Assembly (NCBI GenBank): GCA_025890175.1
Contig: JANPYM010000016.1
Coordinates: forward strand, 186,001-250,000
DNA length: 64,000 nt
From: Ciborinia camelliae
Lineage: Eukaryota; Ascomycota; Leotiomycetes; Helotiales; Sclerotiniaceae
Reading direction: 5' to 3'
In this document: piece by piece, positions 52,204 through 63,985 of the stretch
Position numbering within the stretch: the stretch's first letter is position 1
Layout of the letters: each line of letters opens with the position of its first letter
Notes under the pieces: generated by a model
Database searches by the model: none
What the model was told of the DNA's origin: nothing
The model's input: only the letters and a program-made list of their open reading frames with translations
Translations under genes and position numbers: made by a program

Positions 52204-53276
52204 ATGGGATGGTTCTGGGCTGATTCTCCCGCAACTTCTGCGGCTGCGGGTATGAGAGATGCCCCTCACGCTATGCCCAAGGATAGCAATGCCAAACCTC
52301 CTGTGAGTAGATAATTCCTATAAAACTCAGTCATTTTGGAATTCTGACTTTTCGCTCGCAGCCATCATGTCCTATGCACAAGCCCGACGATGATGCTCCA
52401 AAGCCTGTGGCAAAACTTCCAGCACCATCTACCGAGTCCGCCTGCCCATATACTCCTGATAATGTCTCTCAAGAAACAAAATCGTCATCTACATACTCCA
52501 AATATAATCCCCTAAACTATATGTTCCCAGATTTGTCTCAAGAGCGAGCGAAAAATCAGACAATCGCATTGCCAACCGAAAGAGAGCCATCAACCATACC
52601 TAAAGGTACTGGAGATGGGAACTGGGAGTATCCTTCGCCACAACAAATGTACAATGCTCTTTTGCGCAAAGGCTATACCGATACCGATGCGACAGCCGTT
52701 GAGAGTATGGTATCAGTTCACAATTTTTTGAATGAGGGAGCTTGGGCTGAAATTGTGGAATGGGAGCGAAGATTTGGTAAAGGGCTCGCGAAGGGTTGGG
52801 AGAATTGTAGGAGGGGAGAAGAGGGCTCTAAGGCAGGAGTAGACATTGGTGCAAACGAAGATGAAGTGCCCCAGCCAAAACTAGTTCGATTCATGGGCAG
52901 ACCGAAGGAGATGACACCAAAGGCTGCAATGATTCAAGCAATGGGCTGGGCTTTTCCAGAAAAATATGGGTATGTGTCTTTTGATTCTATTGTTAATGGC
53001 AAAATTTGTCTCTAACGCGATAATAGTACTGAGCCACCATTTGATCGACACGATTGGTTTGTCCAGAGAGAATATAATGGACAGAAGAAGGAAGTCCGCT
53101 ATATAATCGATTATTACTCTGGGGGTGAAGAACCTACTGGAGAACCAATATTCTATCTCGATGTCAGGCCGGCCCTGACCCCAACACAAGCTGTAGAGCG
53201 CATGATGCGATGGAGTGGTGATGTTTGGTATCGTGCATCAGGCGCATCTGTTCGAGAGAACGCCAAAAAGAATTAA
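52204..53276 (+). CDS. Holocytochrome c synthase (cytochrome c heme lyase)
   Basis: Three exons (52204-52302, 52362-52969, 53027-53276) give 318 residues. The enzyme sits on the intermembrane-space side of the mitochondrial inner membrane and attaches heme to the CxxCH cysteines of cytochrome c or c1. The N-terminal region has two heme-regulatory CP motifs, C36-P37 (CPMHK) and C61-P62 (CPYTP). The core contains [31 protein letters not shown], and [13 protein letters not shown] with His153, which corresponds to the axial heme ligand of human HCCS. It ends with [22 protein letters not shown] and [10 protein letters not shown]. Cyc3 and Cyt2 types cannot be separated by eye. All junctions are in phase (donors GTGAGT and GTATGT). 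Confidence 0.95.
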
Positions 53277-53733
53277 AAATTTATCGCTTGGGATTTGGAA
53301 CAGGCGTTCTTGCAGCGATATTTAAGTAGTACGCTTTGGTCTGGGCTAGGATTCGGTATCGATGGTTATGATCTGATTTGATCAACGATCTTTGGTCATG
53401 CATTATGGCATGGCATGGCTCTTTTTTTTAGGAACCGCGATTTACAAACTCTCTTCTCTTGTAGTTATTGATACCTAAGTAATGAATGACATTTCAATTT
53501 TATTTCTTGTTCACAACGCTAGCAACCGGCAAATGGTCTAGACGCGAAACTTTAACTTTTGCGTATGCCGGTACTTGTCAATTGGTAGCTTATGGGCTTG
53601 TTGCACCTAACTTGGAACTTCCCTGTAATACGCTTCAACCATCATCAACCCCCCACTATCCATCATATATTCATTCATTGCTCGACCATCGCCTCTCTTC
53701 TCGATTACAGTATTTCGAAGGCTAGAAAACAAC
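53277..53733. other. Intergenic, promoter of HRI1
   Basis: 457-bp spacer between tandem genes. A T-run near 53423-53430 may contribute to 3' end formation of the heme lyase gene. No other feature seen. Confidence 0.45.
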
Positions 53734-54602
53734 ATGGCGGAAGCTTTTGTATCAGTCAGAAAACATATCAAATGGGGAGCAAGTATTTATGATATTTCTG
53801 CAGACCTAATTCGAACTTGCTAACAATGCTTACAGGAGAGAGCAGCAAAAGAAAACACAGAGTGCATACCCTAAGCTGTTAATTAACAGTTCGACCCTGC
53901 TAATAGTACACCCTCAGCACTCTCGTCTTAACATCTGCCGATAAACACTACGTAGATATACGGATTCTTGACCCATCTCATCCACTCCCAAACAATACCT
54001 CCGACCCTCAAGCAATATCAAGGCTAGAGTGGGGGTTCGCTGGCACTGCAATCAGTACTCCTGCAGCATTTAAAGATGGTGATAAAAGCATATTGATCAG
54101 GCCGGCACATACACAATGGATTCATGAAATAGATAACAAGTTACGAAATCCAGGACCAGATGATCGTGATGAGGGATTCATGTATCCAGTGGAAGACACA
54201 AACGAGGTCTTGGAAAAAGGTGCTATGGTAAATCCGGAGACGGGGAAAGTGGAGGACTATGAAGAGTTGTGGGAGGATCTAGAGGTGGGCATGATGGAAG
54301 GGGAGAGCAATGATTATTTTATGAGCTGGGTGCTGAAGACTAAGGATACTGGTGGCGAAGAGAGTGGGATGGTGATTAGAATTGGTGAGTGGATACAGGG
54401 AGTCATGAGGAAGGGGGATGAATTTTCGGTGGTTCGGTGGAAATGGAACATTGAGAAAGGATGGGAAAGAGTATTGGCAATCGGAAAAGATCTGGAGCTG
54501 GATAGCAAGATCTTTGAGAAGGAGATATCTGTGGGTGATAGCTTCAAGGTCGATGGTGGTGTGGAGTGGGGGTTTACAAGTTGCCACAAGCACAGAAAGT
54601 AA
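53734..54602 (+). CDS. HRI1: HRI1 family protein
   Basis: Three exons (53734-53782, 53836-53861, 53907-54602) give 256 residues, close to yeast Hri1 (244). Exon 2 is only 26 nt. The junctions give SVRKHIKWGARESSKRKHR then YTLSTLVLTSADKHYVDIRI, which restores the family opening SVR.SI.W... TLVLTS...VDIR. The body has ISRLEWGFAGTAIS, a HTQWIHEIDN segment, the acidic DDRDEGFMYPVEDTNEVLEKG and the second barrel WVLKTKD... MVIRIGEWIQGVMRKGDEFS. The family folds as two similar beta barrels. Yeast Hri1 binds the Sec63 complex partner Hrr25/Hri, and its function is unclear. The first two junctions are less certain than the last exon, which alone identifies the family. Confidence 0.85.
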
Positions 54603-54915
54603 GTAAGGGGCTCGTCGACGTCCAATTTGTCAAATTCCGTATTTATGATTGATATCATGAATCATGATGATCTCCAAATCTCTAGCAAAGAATGAAATTT
54701 CATTCTGCCATCTAGCTTTAGCCAATGAAGCATCGGCCCGGAATCTACTCCACATTTGCATATTTACATTCCCGTTGAGGAATGTGAGTACCTCCACACG
54801 TTATTCTATAAGTATAGTATTTAGCTTCAAAACAAACAATCACTTTCTTGCGGCGATACGAATCCTCTAATCCCATTGCTTTTGAGTATTTTTGTCTTCA
54901 AATCTGTAAGTAATT
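54603..54915. other. Short intergenic gap
   Basis: 313 bp between HRI1 and the lipase-like gene; no feature recognised beyond likely promoter sequence for the downstream gene. Confidence 0.4.
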
Positions 54916-56832
54916 ATGCCCTGGTTATCACGCAACAGCAGTTCCATGAACTCCGTTGGAGACATGATGGCTATCCAATCACCCCGTGCTTTACCAGCGC
55001 AGAAGCCATCATCCTCCCCGGCGGTAGTAACAGTCATTCCTTCGATCATCGATCCTACATGCGGGACATCACCCGCTCAATATCGTTACTCGACAATGGA
55101 AGCCCTCCGAGGCTCCATGAAAATCCTTTCTCGCAATCTGTACTGCATCCCCCAGATGATGGGGTCTTTCACTTTCAATATCGCTCAAACGATTCCTAGG
55201 AGTTCAGGCAGGGATATGTATGAAATGGGCATTCAATGTATGTTATGTATCATGGAGTGTTGGGCGATGTTGATGGTCATACCGGCATTCTTGACAATGC
55301 CTGGAGCGATGTTCATGATGTGCTGTGCAGCTATCTGGGGAGCTATCATGGGAATGTCGTGGGCATTGAGAGGAAACGAGAGGATCTGTGAAAGTATAAT
55401 GCCCGTTGGAGACTTTGGGGACGAGAAGTGGATCTTCATCAACGGCGCTTGCACGAGGTAGATAGCCCACCCCCTCTAGGAAAGCTATGCAGGATTCTTG
55501 GCGCCAGTACTAATGCTTGCAACAGCTACACTCAGATGATGCATCATCTCACCCGCCTGAGCATTATTTTTCACCGCCGCATCACGGGCTTTCACAACCG
55601 CACCCTGGGACTCCCTCTCGATCTCCTCCTCCACTTCCTCTCCCTGACCATGCCCATCCACCGAACTCTCTACTCGCAACTGCGCGAGAATCTTTTGACC
55701 CCGGGCATCCGGAAAGTCGTCATCCTTTCCCATTCCACCGGCTCCAAGATCCTCTCCGATATCCTCGATCAACTACATGCCGATCTACCCCCCACTCTCA
55801 TGGCAAAATTGGAAATCTATACTTTTGGAGCCGCGGGTGGATCGTTCTCCAATCCGTTGGTCAATTCGCTCTGTATGGAACTTGGGGCCCTGGGAGAACC
55901 CGATAACGCGAATATGAAAACATCTTGTGAACGTGTGATACCCGTAAGCCTCTCGCGTCCACCCCCATCCCCATCCCTATTCCCCACGCATCCCTCCATA
56001 CTTAATCATGAGAATAGCATATTGAACATTACCTCCCCCTCACCTCTTCCCCCCTGTCCACCATGTCGATTCTCCATCCCGTGTTGCATACCTTGGACTC
56101 GCGGTTTTGCGGTCGCTTGTTTATCCTGAATGGATTCCACCCGGTGCTGTTTGAGCAGTATCTCGACATCATGTTCACGTGGCGCCAATCGGATGCCCCA
56201 GCAGCAGCAGGCGTGGATGGATCGGAAGCGCGAGGCTTCTGGGATGAAATGGTGAGGGTTGATGGGGAGACGGCGGAAAAACGAGAGTTCACCGCGGGGG
56301 CGCACGGGGCCGCGGGCATGGGAAGCGGAGAGCGGAGATTGAGCGGCTTGATGATGCAGATGCAGATGGAGAAGGAGGGGAAGCGCAGACCCGGTAGTTG
56401 GAATTGGTCGTCGATGGGCATGGATGGGGTCGGTATGGTTAGGAGAGAGGCTAAGGCGTTGGAGGGGAGGAGATTGAGGGATGTGGCTAGGTTGGGCGGT
56501 TATGAGGGCGGGGCGAGGTTGAGCGTCGCTTGGTTGGAGGGAAAAGGTGGAGTGGGGTTGGGGAAGCCGTTGCCGAATGGTGCGTAGTGAGTGGGAGAGG
56601 GAATGATCATTTGGCTGTTGGTGGTGGGAGCGAGAGCGAGAGCGAGAGTGAGAGTGAGAATGAAAGCGACATGGAAGGTTGGGACAAGGTAACCGTTGAT
56701 AATTACTCGGATCACACGGATGCCAGGGCAAAAAACTGGAGTTGGAGTGGGATCCCCGACACCGATGAAGAAAGTGCCGTGGATGCGGATGCAGATGCGG
56801 ATTTGGACATGTTAGTCGCAGTATGGTTTTGA
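54916..56832 (+). CDS. Membrane-anchored lipase-like alpha/beta hydrolase (fungal family)
   Basis: Exons 54916-55457, 55508-55943 and 56018-56586 are well supported; a fourth (56631-56832) is likely, giving about 582 residues. The N-terminal part has YRYSTMEALRGSM and two adjoining hydrophobic helices at about 103-148 (MLCIMECWAMLMVIPAF and AMFMMCCAAIWGAIMGM). The hydrolase domain starts at DEKWIFINGACT and runs through RRITGFHNRTLGLPLDLL. A nucleophile-elbow-like SHSTG (Ser257) in KVVILSHSTGSK and EIYTFGAAGGSFSNP follow. The third exon gives HIEHYLPL, FCGRLFILNGFHP and LFEQYLDIMF, the histidine-bearing end of the domain. This layout matches an uncharacterised Pezizomycotina family I know only as hypothetical hydrolases. 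The predicted last exon is a (Ser-Glu)n and Asp/Ala-rich acidic tail whose splice (GTGAGT donor, 44 nt) is tentative. Confidence 0.75.
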
Positions 56833-59800
56833 TGATTTCATTTAATTTAATTTACTTTACTTTCCTTTCCGATCTGTTCTTACCTTTTCTTCTATAGCTT
56901 TTTAATATCACGCACGTTACATTATGGATTGGTGGTTTGCTTCCCGAATCCCGATGTGTCACTGTCGCGTCTTGGTTAGGTAGGTAGGTAGGTACCGGGT
57001 GATGTCATTGTCTTGACTCTTTAGCTTGGCGGCTAGACTCTAGAGCGAGGACCGAAATACTACAGCTGGACTGGACCTGTCACCTACTTGGTTGGGCTTG
57101 GGTGGGTATCTAGCTAGGTATCTATCTATCTATCGTATCGTATCGTGTTGAGGTCGCGAATAGTCCTGGAGGTAGGGAATGAATTGAAATGAATTGAAAT
57201 TAAATGTCCGTGGACGCGTTTGTGGATAAAGTTCTGGCTTGTTATGGCTATTGTTACTAATCTGATATCGAGATTCTTTTCAACATATGGATAGATGGGT
57301 ACCTAAGGTAGGTAAGCGCCTCAAAATATATAACCAAGTTTAAAATCATACCTAGTTCTGAAAGATCGATGAGGGTCTTTTAAGTTTTTGAATAGGTACC
57401 TTCTTCATTATTAGTAGATACATAGGTATATCTATCTAGTAAAAATCGGAAATCGCTGCATGCTCAAAGTTTCATCCCCCCCCCCCTCTTATCCACCCAC
57501 CTTCGCCTTGTTAAATAAGCAGAGAGAAATTTATATCGGGGTTTAGTGTATGTATGTACGTCTGTCTATCTATCTATCTGTCTGTCTATCTGTCTTTCTA
57601 ATAATAGAAATTATAGGGTAGGTACTTTGGTTGTGATTGCTAGATAGTGGAGAGGAAAAAGATGACGAAGGGATACTTTGTAATGAGGAGGAAGAGGGGG
57701 AGGGAGAAGCGAGCTATGCCTTGGTTATATGCGTATGGATATGGATATGGATATGGATATTGACATGGCAGAACGCAGAACGCAGGATGCAGCAGCTTGC
57801 TACACATTGATTTGAATTAGAGTATGTAGGTATTCTCGAGAAATCTCCACGATATGCGGGGATCCGTGTTTTTGAGGTAGTATTATATCTAATACCTAGC
57901 ACATAATAGTGTGTTCTATGCATACTTCATACTTCCCACAGGATTTCTAGAACCTCAAATGCGATCTCAAAAGAGAATAACCCATTCGATGATCCGGGAA
58001 TTCTTTGTATGAGAGGAGCCTTCGTGATTACATACCTATTGATGCTGGGTGATGATCATGAAGCCGCGTATGAATACAAGCTCAGGGAAGCTGTTTCGTG
58101 GAATCTACGGAATATATGTGGAAAAAAGGCAGAAGAAAATTGCATGTAGGTATCATGTCCTGCATAATGAATGACACTGCTATGGCGCCGGTCATAGGTC
58201 AAATAGAGCTTCCGTGGTAGGTTGGAAGAATGAAGAAGTAAAGAAAAGATTAAATAGAAAATGAAATACTTGTCAAAGTCGCCCTCACGTATTTACATTA
58301 TTTTCTTCACTTACTCATTCGTCAATTGGATTTCAGTAACAGATTGGGATGCTTGAAAACATTGAAATTGATCGGTACCATGCTGTCCGCAAACCAATGA
58401 TGAGCAATTTGTCTCGAACATGAGGGAGGTTGATAAATAATATAAGCTTGCTCCATGACACGCAGTGGATTCAACCCGCATAAGATACGCTTCAGCCTAG
58501 GTGGGCACAATTACTTCATCCAGTGTGCAGGTTGGTATAACTGGCGCGCGGTATCATAAGGAACGCTGGAGAAATGCCTATAGGGTTTCAAATGGCACCA
58601 TGGTACGCCTTAAATTCCAAATGTACATGAATTAAGGAAAGCTCTAAACAGCCATTGCCTGGGAATAATAGAAGATTGGAAAGAACGTTTAGAAAAATGG
58701 ACAATGCTTAAAAGCTCATCTCATGCATGCATCAAATGAAGTCAGTCTGGACTGAGACGAGAGTCTGATGTTCTGTACAATCCCAATTTGCATCAAACAT
58801 TTCCTCCGCAACCACGTCTATAAAGTAAAAAAAATAGGTAATATAATTGTAGAGGCTTCAGAATGTGTCAAGTGAGATCATGCTTCGTTGAAGCGTTCAT
58901 TCTCTTCCTATATGTTTGATACTGTGTATCGTTCATCACCAGCCATGATGAAGTCGAAGAAAAATTCGATGGAAGAATTTTTTTTAAACGATGGATGGTT
59001 GCGCCGAGCATGGGTTAGCGTGGGGCTAATCCTGTTTTACTCTAACTCCGGATGGACGCTTGAGCCGCTTTGCTTGATGAAATCATGGTTGCGTTGATAC
59101 TAAAATGTTGTCTTTTAACCTCACCGGGGATAATGTATATCTTATAGGAGTGTAATAGGTAGTGATGAGGAGTCGTCGGAGTGAAATGAGAGATATGGTG
59201 ACGGATGGTAAGATTTGGGGGCTTTAAATGTGAAAGAATTTGAATTGACATGATGACATTAATGAGAAGAGGAGAGGAGAGAGGAGAAGAGATGCTAAGG
59301 TAGATGATTATTAGACCTTTCAATTTCAATTTGGATGCCTATAGATACCTACCTACCTACCTTCAATGTTAGTACTGTAGATATAGTACTGGTGAGGAAT
59401 TGTTTGACATTAATCTACCTACACTTGCCTAGGACGTTTGGAGACGGTACGATATGGTACGGTACGGGCTACCTACCTAGGTACCTATGGAATAATCAAA
59501 ACCAACCCTGGGTTTATTAATAGTTATATTTGAAGATTTGAAGACTACTGTATAAAGCATTCCAGGTGGCGTATGAACCAGCTGGAGGCGGGTTAATTGT
59601 TGCCCTATATATTAGGCATTCGAGTACACTTGCTGACTGTTCCAATAATTACCTATTGCAGCTTGATACCTACTAGGTACCTACATTGGATGGATCCAAA
59701 TCAAATTTCAGCCTCACTCATTCATTACCTTTTCTCTACCCTTACTTCACAACAATCCCTTATCTTCATTGATAATTTCCACCATACTTAAAGTCTCGAG

Positions 59801-59900
59801 CTTTGAGCAACAAAATTCCAATTTTCTTCTTGTATTCCTTCCATTACTTCAAGCTCTTTTTTATATCGAAGATTTCATTACAAATAACGCGACGATTGCG
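56833..59900. other. 3.1-kb intergenic region, no gene seen
   Basis: Contains GTAG runs (56976-56995), TATC runs (57119-57135, 57560-57600), GGATAT repeats (57733-57760) and a C9 tract near 57478-57486. Between 57900 and 59100 the sequence is unique and non-repetitive but shows no frame with family resemblance. CTAC runs and TACCTAGGTACC words occur near 59345-59360 and 59470-59488. The last 200 bp is the PRP39 promoter. Confidence 0.6.
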
Positions 59901-62178
59901 ATGGCTGATTTCCACTACGGAGGGACGGACGAGGAGTCTGCTGAGATCAAGAAGCTCAATGCCGAAGTTGTAGGTGGATTGATCTATTCTGATTCATTGC
60001 GCGTTTGCTGATCAATCCTCTTTCTATAGCTCGAAAATACCGATAATTTTGAGAGTTGGGAGAAACTGGTTCGCGCAGCAGAGACTCTGGAAGGAGGATT
60101 AAATCGCAATTCAAGTCCGCAAGCGATTGCAACAACTCGAGATTCTTACGATCGCTTCCTCGCAAAATTCCCTCTCCTATTCGGATATTGGAAGAAGTAT
60201 GCGGATCTGGAATTCTCCATAGCTGGCACGGAAGCTGCTGAGATGGTAATTGAAGATATACCGGATCGCATTGAACTACGCGCTGACGAAGTTTAGGTTT
60301 TCGAGAGAGGCATTGCCAGCATAGCAACATCCGTAGATTTATGGACGGATTATTGTTCCTTCAAGGTTGAGACGAGTCATGATCCTGATGTGATCAGAGA
60401 GTAAGTATATTAGATGCTTTCCTTCCCTTAACACAGCATCTGCAGCATGGTCAGACAGCCAAATGGGCTACGTTCGGAGTTTTCATGGCTCACAAAGGGT
60501 GAGAAATGCCAACAAAAGCTGTTCATGTTTGACTCTTCTCACCAACATGACCAGGATCTCTATTTCTGCTATCACACGTTCGCTTTTGCCCCGTATCACT
60601 CTGCACACATTGGCGGCACGAGGAGGATATGAAGATCATTACATTTGAGCACACTACCCTTCCCGTATTTGCACTCCTTGCCACCTTTCCATTCCCTCCC
60701 TTCTTAATCTACAAAACTCATCTAACATTTCAAATTAGGCTTTTCGAGCGTGGAGCCATCGCAGTAGGATTGGACTTTCTTGCCCATCCATTCTGGGATA
60801 AATACCTAGAATTTGAAGATCGGGTCGAGGCCCAAGATAAGATATTTGCTATTCTGAACCGCGTAGTAAAGATCCCCATGCATCAATATGCCAGATACTT
60901 TGAGCGCTTTCGCCAATTGGCTCACGCCCGTCCGTTAGCAGAGCTTCTTCCTACGGAAACTCTCGAGCAATTCCGCGCCGATGTTATTTCTGAAAGTGCC
61001 GGTTTCCAAGCTGGACCAAAGGGTGAATTGGAGATTGAACGTGACATTAGAACCAAGGTCGATAATTTTCATCTCGAAATTTTCTCTCGTACACAAGCTG
61101 AGACTACAAAACGTTGGACGTACGAGTCCGAGATTAAGCGTCCTTACTTCCACGTCACCGAGCTCGATAATCAACAACTTGCAAACTGGCGCAAATACCT
61201 GGACTTTGAGGAGGCTGAGGGTGATTACACCCGTGCTGTTTTCTTATATGAAAGATGTTTAGTGACCTGCGCATTCTACGATGAGTTCTGGTTTCGCTAC
61301 GCTCGGTGGATGTCATCAAAGGAGCGTAAGGAAGAAGAGGTTAGGAACATATACCAGCGAGCAAGCACACTTTATGTGCCAATCAGCAGACCTGGCATTA
61401 GGCTGCAATACGCCTACTTCGAGGAGATGTCCGGCCGTGTTGATGTTGCGAGGGATATACATCAAGCCATTCTGGATCGTATGCCTGGTCATGTAGAGAC
61501 AATAATTTCTTGGGCCAACCTTGAACGCCGCCAGAAAGGCCTTGAAGCCGCGATTGAAGTCTACAAGGAACAGATCGATTCACCAGCTCTAGACATCTAT
61601 TCAAAGGCTGCTTTTGTTGTCGAGTGGGCAGTTTTATTGTGGAAAATTCAAGGATCTGTCGAAGAAGCTCGTCAAGTTTTCCAGAAGAACAAGCAATGGT
61701 ACCCAGAAAGCCGTCATTTCTGGACTAGATATGTAGAATTTGAATTGGCGCAGCCAACCAATTCAGACTCGGAATTGGAACATTACGCGAGGCTCAAGCA
61801 GATTCATAGCGATATGATGAAGACATCTATGAGGTTGGATACCAAGAAGAGTATCAGCCACTTATACTTGATGTACCTCCAAGAAAGGGGTACCAAAGAG
61901 GCAATGAAGGAATTCTTGCAGATTGATCGTGAATTGAACGGGTAAGCCTCTATTTGTGATTATATAGATTGTCATGCTAACGGGGCCATAGTCCTATATC
62001 AGTTCAGCCCGATTACGTCAAAGCTACCGAATCATCGAAAGCCACAGAGAACGGAACAATTCTCGGTGCTCTTGACACAGCTTCATTACTCAAAGGCGAA
62101 GTCAGATATAACGCGTACTTCCAGTTGCGCAAGCAACAACTGCCTTTTGATGCCCAGGGTCTTGCATCTTTCCACTAA
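59901..62178 (+). CDS. PRP39: Pre-mRNA-processing factor 39 (U1 snRNP)
   Basis: Five exons (59901-59969, 60030-60245, 60297-60400, 60739-61941, 61992-62178) give 592 residues. Prp39 is a HAT-repeat scaffold of the U1 snRNP that helps recognise 5' splice sites. HAT units are visible throughout: SWEKLVRAAETLEG, PLLFGYWKKYADLEF, VDLWTDYCSFKVE, LFERGAIAVGLDFLAHPFWD, NWRKYLDFEEAEGDYTRAVF, FWFRYARWMSSKER, IISWANLERRQKGLEAAIE and HFWTRYVEFELAQP. The KRPYFHVTELDNQQLANW segment is especially conserved in the family. Intron 3 (338 nt, GTAAGT...TTAG) is far longer than its neighbours; its splice is confirmed by VIRE joining LFERGA. Animal and yeast homologues are 600-670 residues, so this is complete. 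Confidence 0.95.
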
Positions 62179-63295
62179 ATCAGTTGTAGCGGGACCGCTC
62201 ACGGTCAATGCTGTCGCCTGGTCTTAATATGTTTGACCTGACAGCGTGTACAATAATATCTTTATCAGCATCGTGATTGGTCTGGGTTTAACTCTTTGAC
62301 ATTTCATTTCGTTTGTTTCCTTGAAAGCTGGATAAATATACCTTAGCTGGCTTGATGGTCAGGGGACTGGCCATATTTGTGAGACGTGAAGGTTTGTTTT
62401 CATGCTCTCATTTTCTTCACCCAGTGATTCAATAGATACAAAAAAGTCGTTTTCACTCATGTCTGGGAAATCAATACATGCATGCATCATCGTGAATGAT
62501 ATTAATCCAACAGCCATCTATCGCCAAGTGACATGCTCTCTTTCAACCCCTCTTCATCCCTGAATCTCAATAAACATAGGTAGGTACCTAAAGTTAGGCT
62601 TCTCCCCATCCGTCATATCATCATATGCATGTATGCACCCTATCCCCGGGAGATCATCCGCCTCCCCGACTCCTGACTCCCGCCTCGGCTAACTCACTCA
62701 CTCAACTCATCCCTCGCCCTCTTTTCCCATATCACTTGCCACTGCAAAACCTGGGAAGAGCAAGACGAGAAGAGAAGTAGCACGAGAAGGAAGCAGCATG
62801 GCGTAATAAGACAGGTGGGTTGGGTCGGGTGGGTTGGGTTGGGTTGTGAAGGCGAAGGCGCTTGGTGAGTCGTGATATATTGCGGGGCTTGGTAGAATGG
62901 CTAGGTAGATGAAGGTGGATGAAGGTGGTGGCGATGATGATGATGATGTGGGATTTCTGGGTCTGGTCTGGGGAGGTTGCGCGTGATGAGGGGCAGCGAG
63001 CGAGAATGTGGCTGTTGATTAGAAAGATGGAGATGGAGATGGAGAGGGTGATGTAGTATGAGGTATGAGGTTAGTAGCGTGAGGTTATTAGTGTGATTTG
63101 GTTGTTGTGGGTGTGGGTGTGGGTGTGGTTGCGGATTGTGGGGAGGAGGGTCGTGCCTGCCGGTGATGGAGCTGCGTGGGTGGGTGAGGAATCGGTGGGG
63201 GTTAGTTTATTTGTTTGGGGGTAGTGTGGGTGGATGATGGATGGTGGTTTGGGGGAGGGGACGTGAGTGGGTGAGTGAGGGACGAATAAACACAC
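62179..63295. other. Intergenic, no gene seen
   Basis: 1.1-kb spacer downstream of both PRP39 and the decayed transporter. It has GGTTGGGT repeats (62818-62845), GATGATGATG (62934-62950), GGAGATGGAGAT (63025-63045) and GGGTGTGGGTGT (63105-63130). I looked for a continuation of the transporter on the minus strand and found none. Confidence 0.55.
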
Positions 63296-63985
63296 TTACG
63301 GCATCAAAAAACCAACCATAACGAGAATATTCCGACCAAACCTCCTCACCAAATACCGACTCGCCAGCAACACGAGCATAATATACACCCCCAACACCAT
63401 GGCCAACAGCTGCGTCTGCAGCACGGTAAAGCGCCAGCCGGAAATGATGATATTGGCGAAGCCGCCCAGGCCACTCGTCGGCAGCGTCGTGCACACGGCC
63501 ATCGCCCCGTAACCATACGTCTGCGGATCGCGCACGTGCGAGCGCCGGAAGCGCCGGCTCTGCAGCCCCGTCTGGTTGCCCCGCACCCGCTCCGCCAGCA
63601 GCTGCTTGCCGGCTTCGCTGAAAGTGCGCGCGCATCGGGGAGTCGGGCATCCAGCGCAGGATGAAGAGACCCCAGAGGAAGGAGGAGGAGGAGAAGAAGG
63701 AACATGGATGATGGAATGAATGAATACCTCATCCGCAGATACATGAGCATCGACTCTAATACCCATGATGGACGTGAACGCCAACGTCCCCTTATCGAGC
63801 GCCTGGATGAAATACGTCACCATCATGATACTCAGCACGCGTCGATCGACGAGTTTCCCCAACCGTCGATTTTCCGCCTCGCTTATGTGCATGGGCACCT
63901 CGCTGGTGTATCTGGCGACTTCCGAATCCACGCGCCCATCATCCATGTGAGCGGGCTTGTGCTTGTCGGGACCCGAGGAATCCAT
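63296..63985 (-). pseudogene. Decayed MFS transporter, allantoate-permease (DAL5) type, internally deleted
   Basis: From the ATG at 63985 the N-terminus and first helix of an anion:cation-symporter MFS protein are intact: KLVDRRVLSIMMVTYFIQAL, then DKGTLAFTSIMGIRVDAH. Right after, at a GTATTC donor-like site, helices 2-5 (about 150 residues) are missing. The sequence resumes at the end of helix 6 as FLWGLFILRWMPDSPMRA. The frame then shifts by one base near 63625-63635. It continues in the next frame as SEAGKQLLAERVRGNQTGLQ, DPQTYGYGAMAV, SGLGGFANIIISGWRFTVLQ and VRRFGRNILVMVGF. It stops at a GTAAGT donor-like site with no further helices downstream. The family imports allantoate, nicotinate and similar acids. 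Missing core plus frameshift make it non-functional as read. GC content is clearly higher than in neighbouring genes. Confidence 0.7.
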
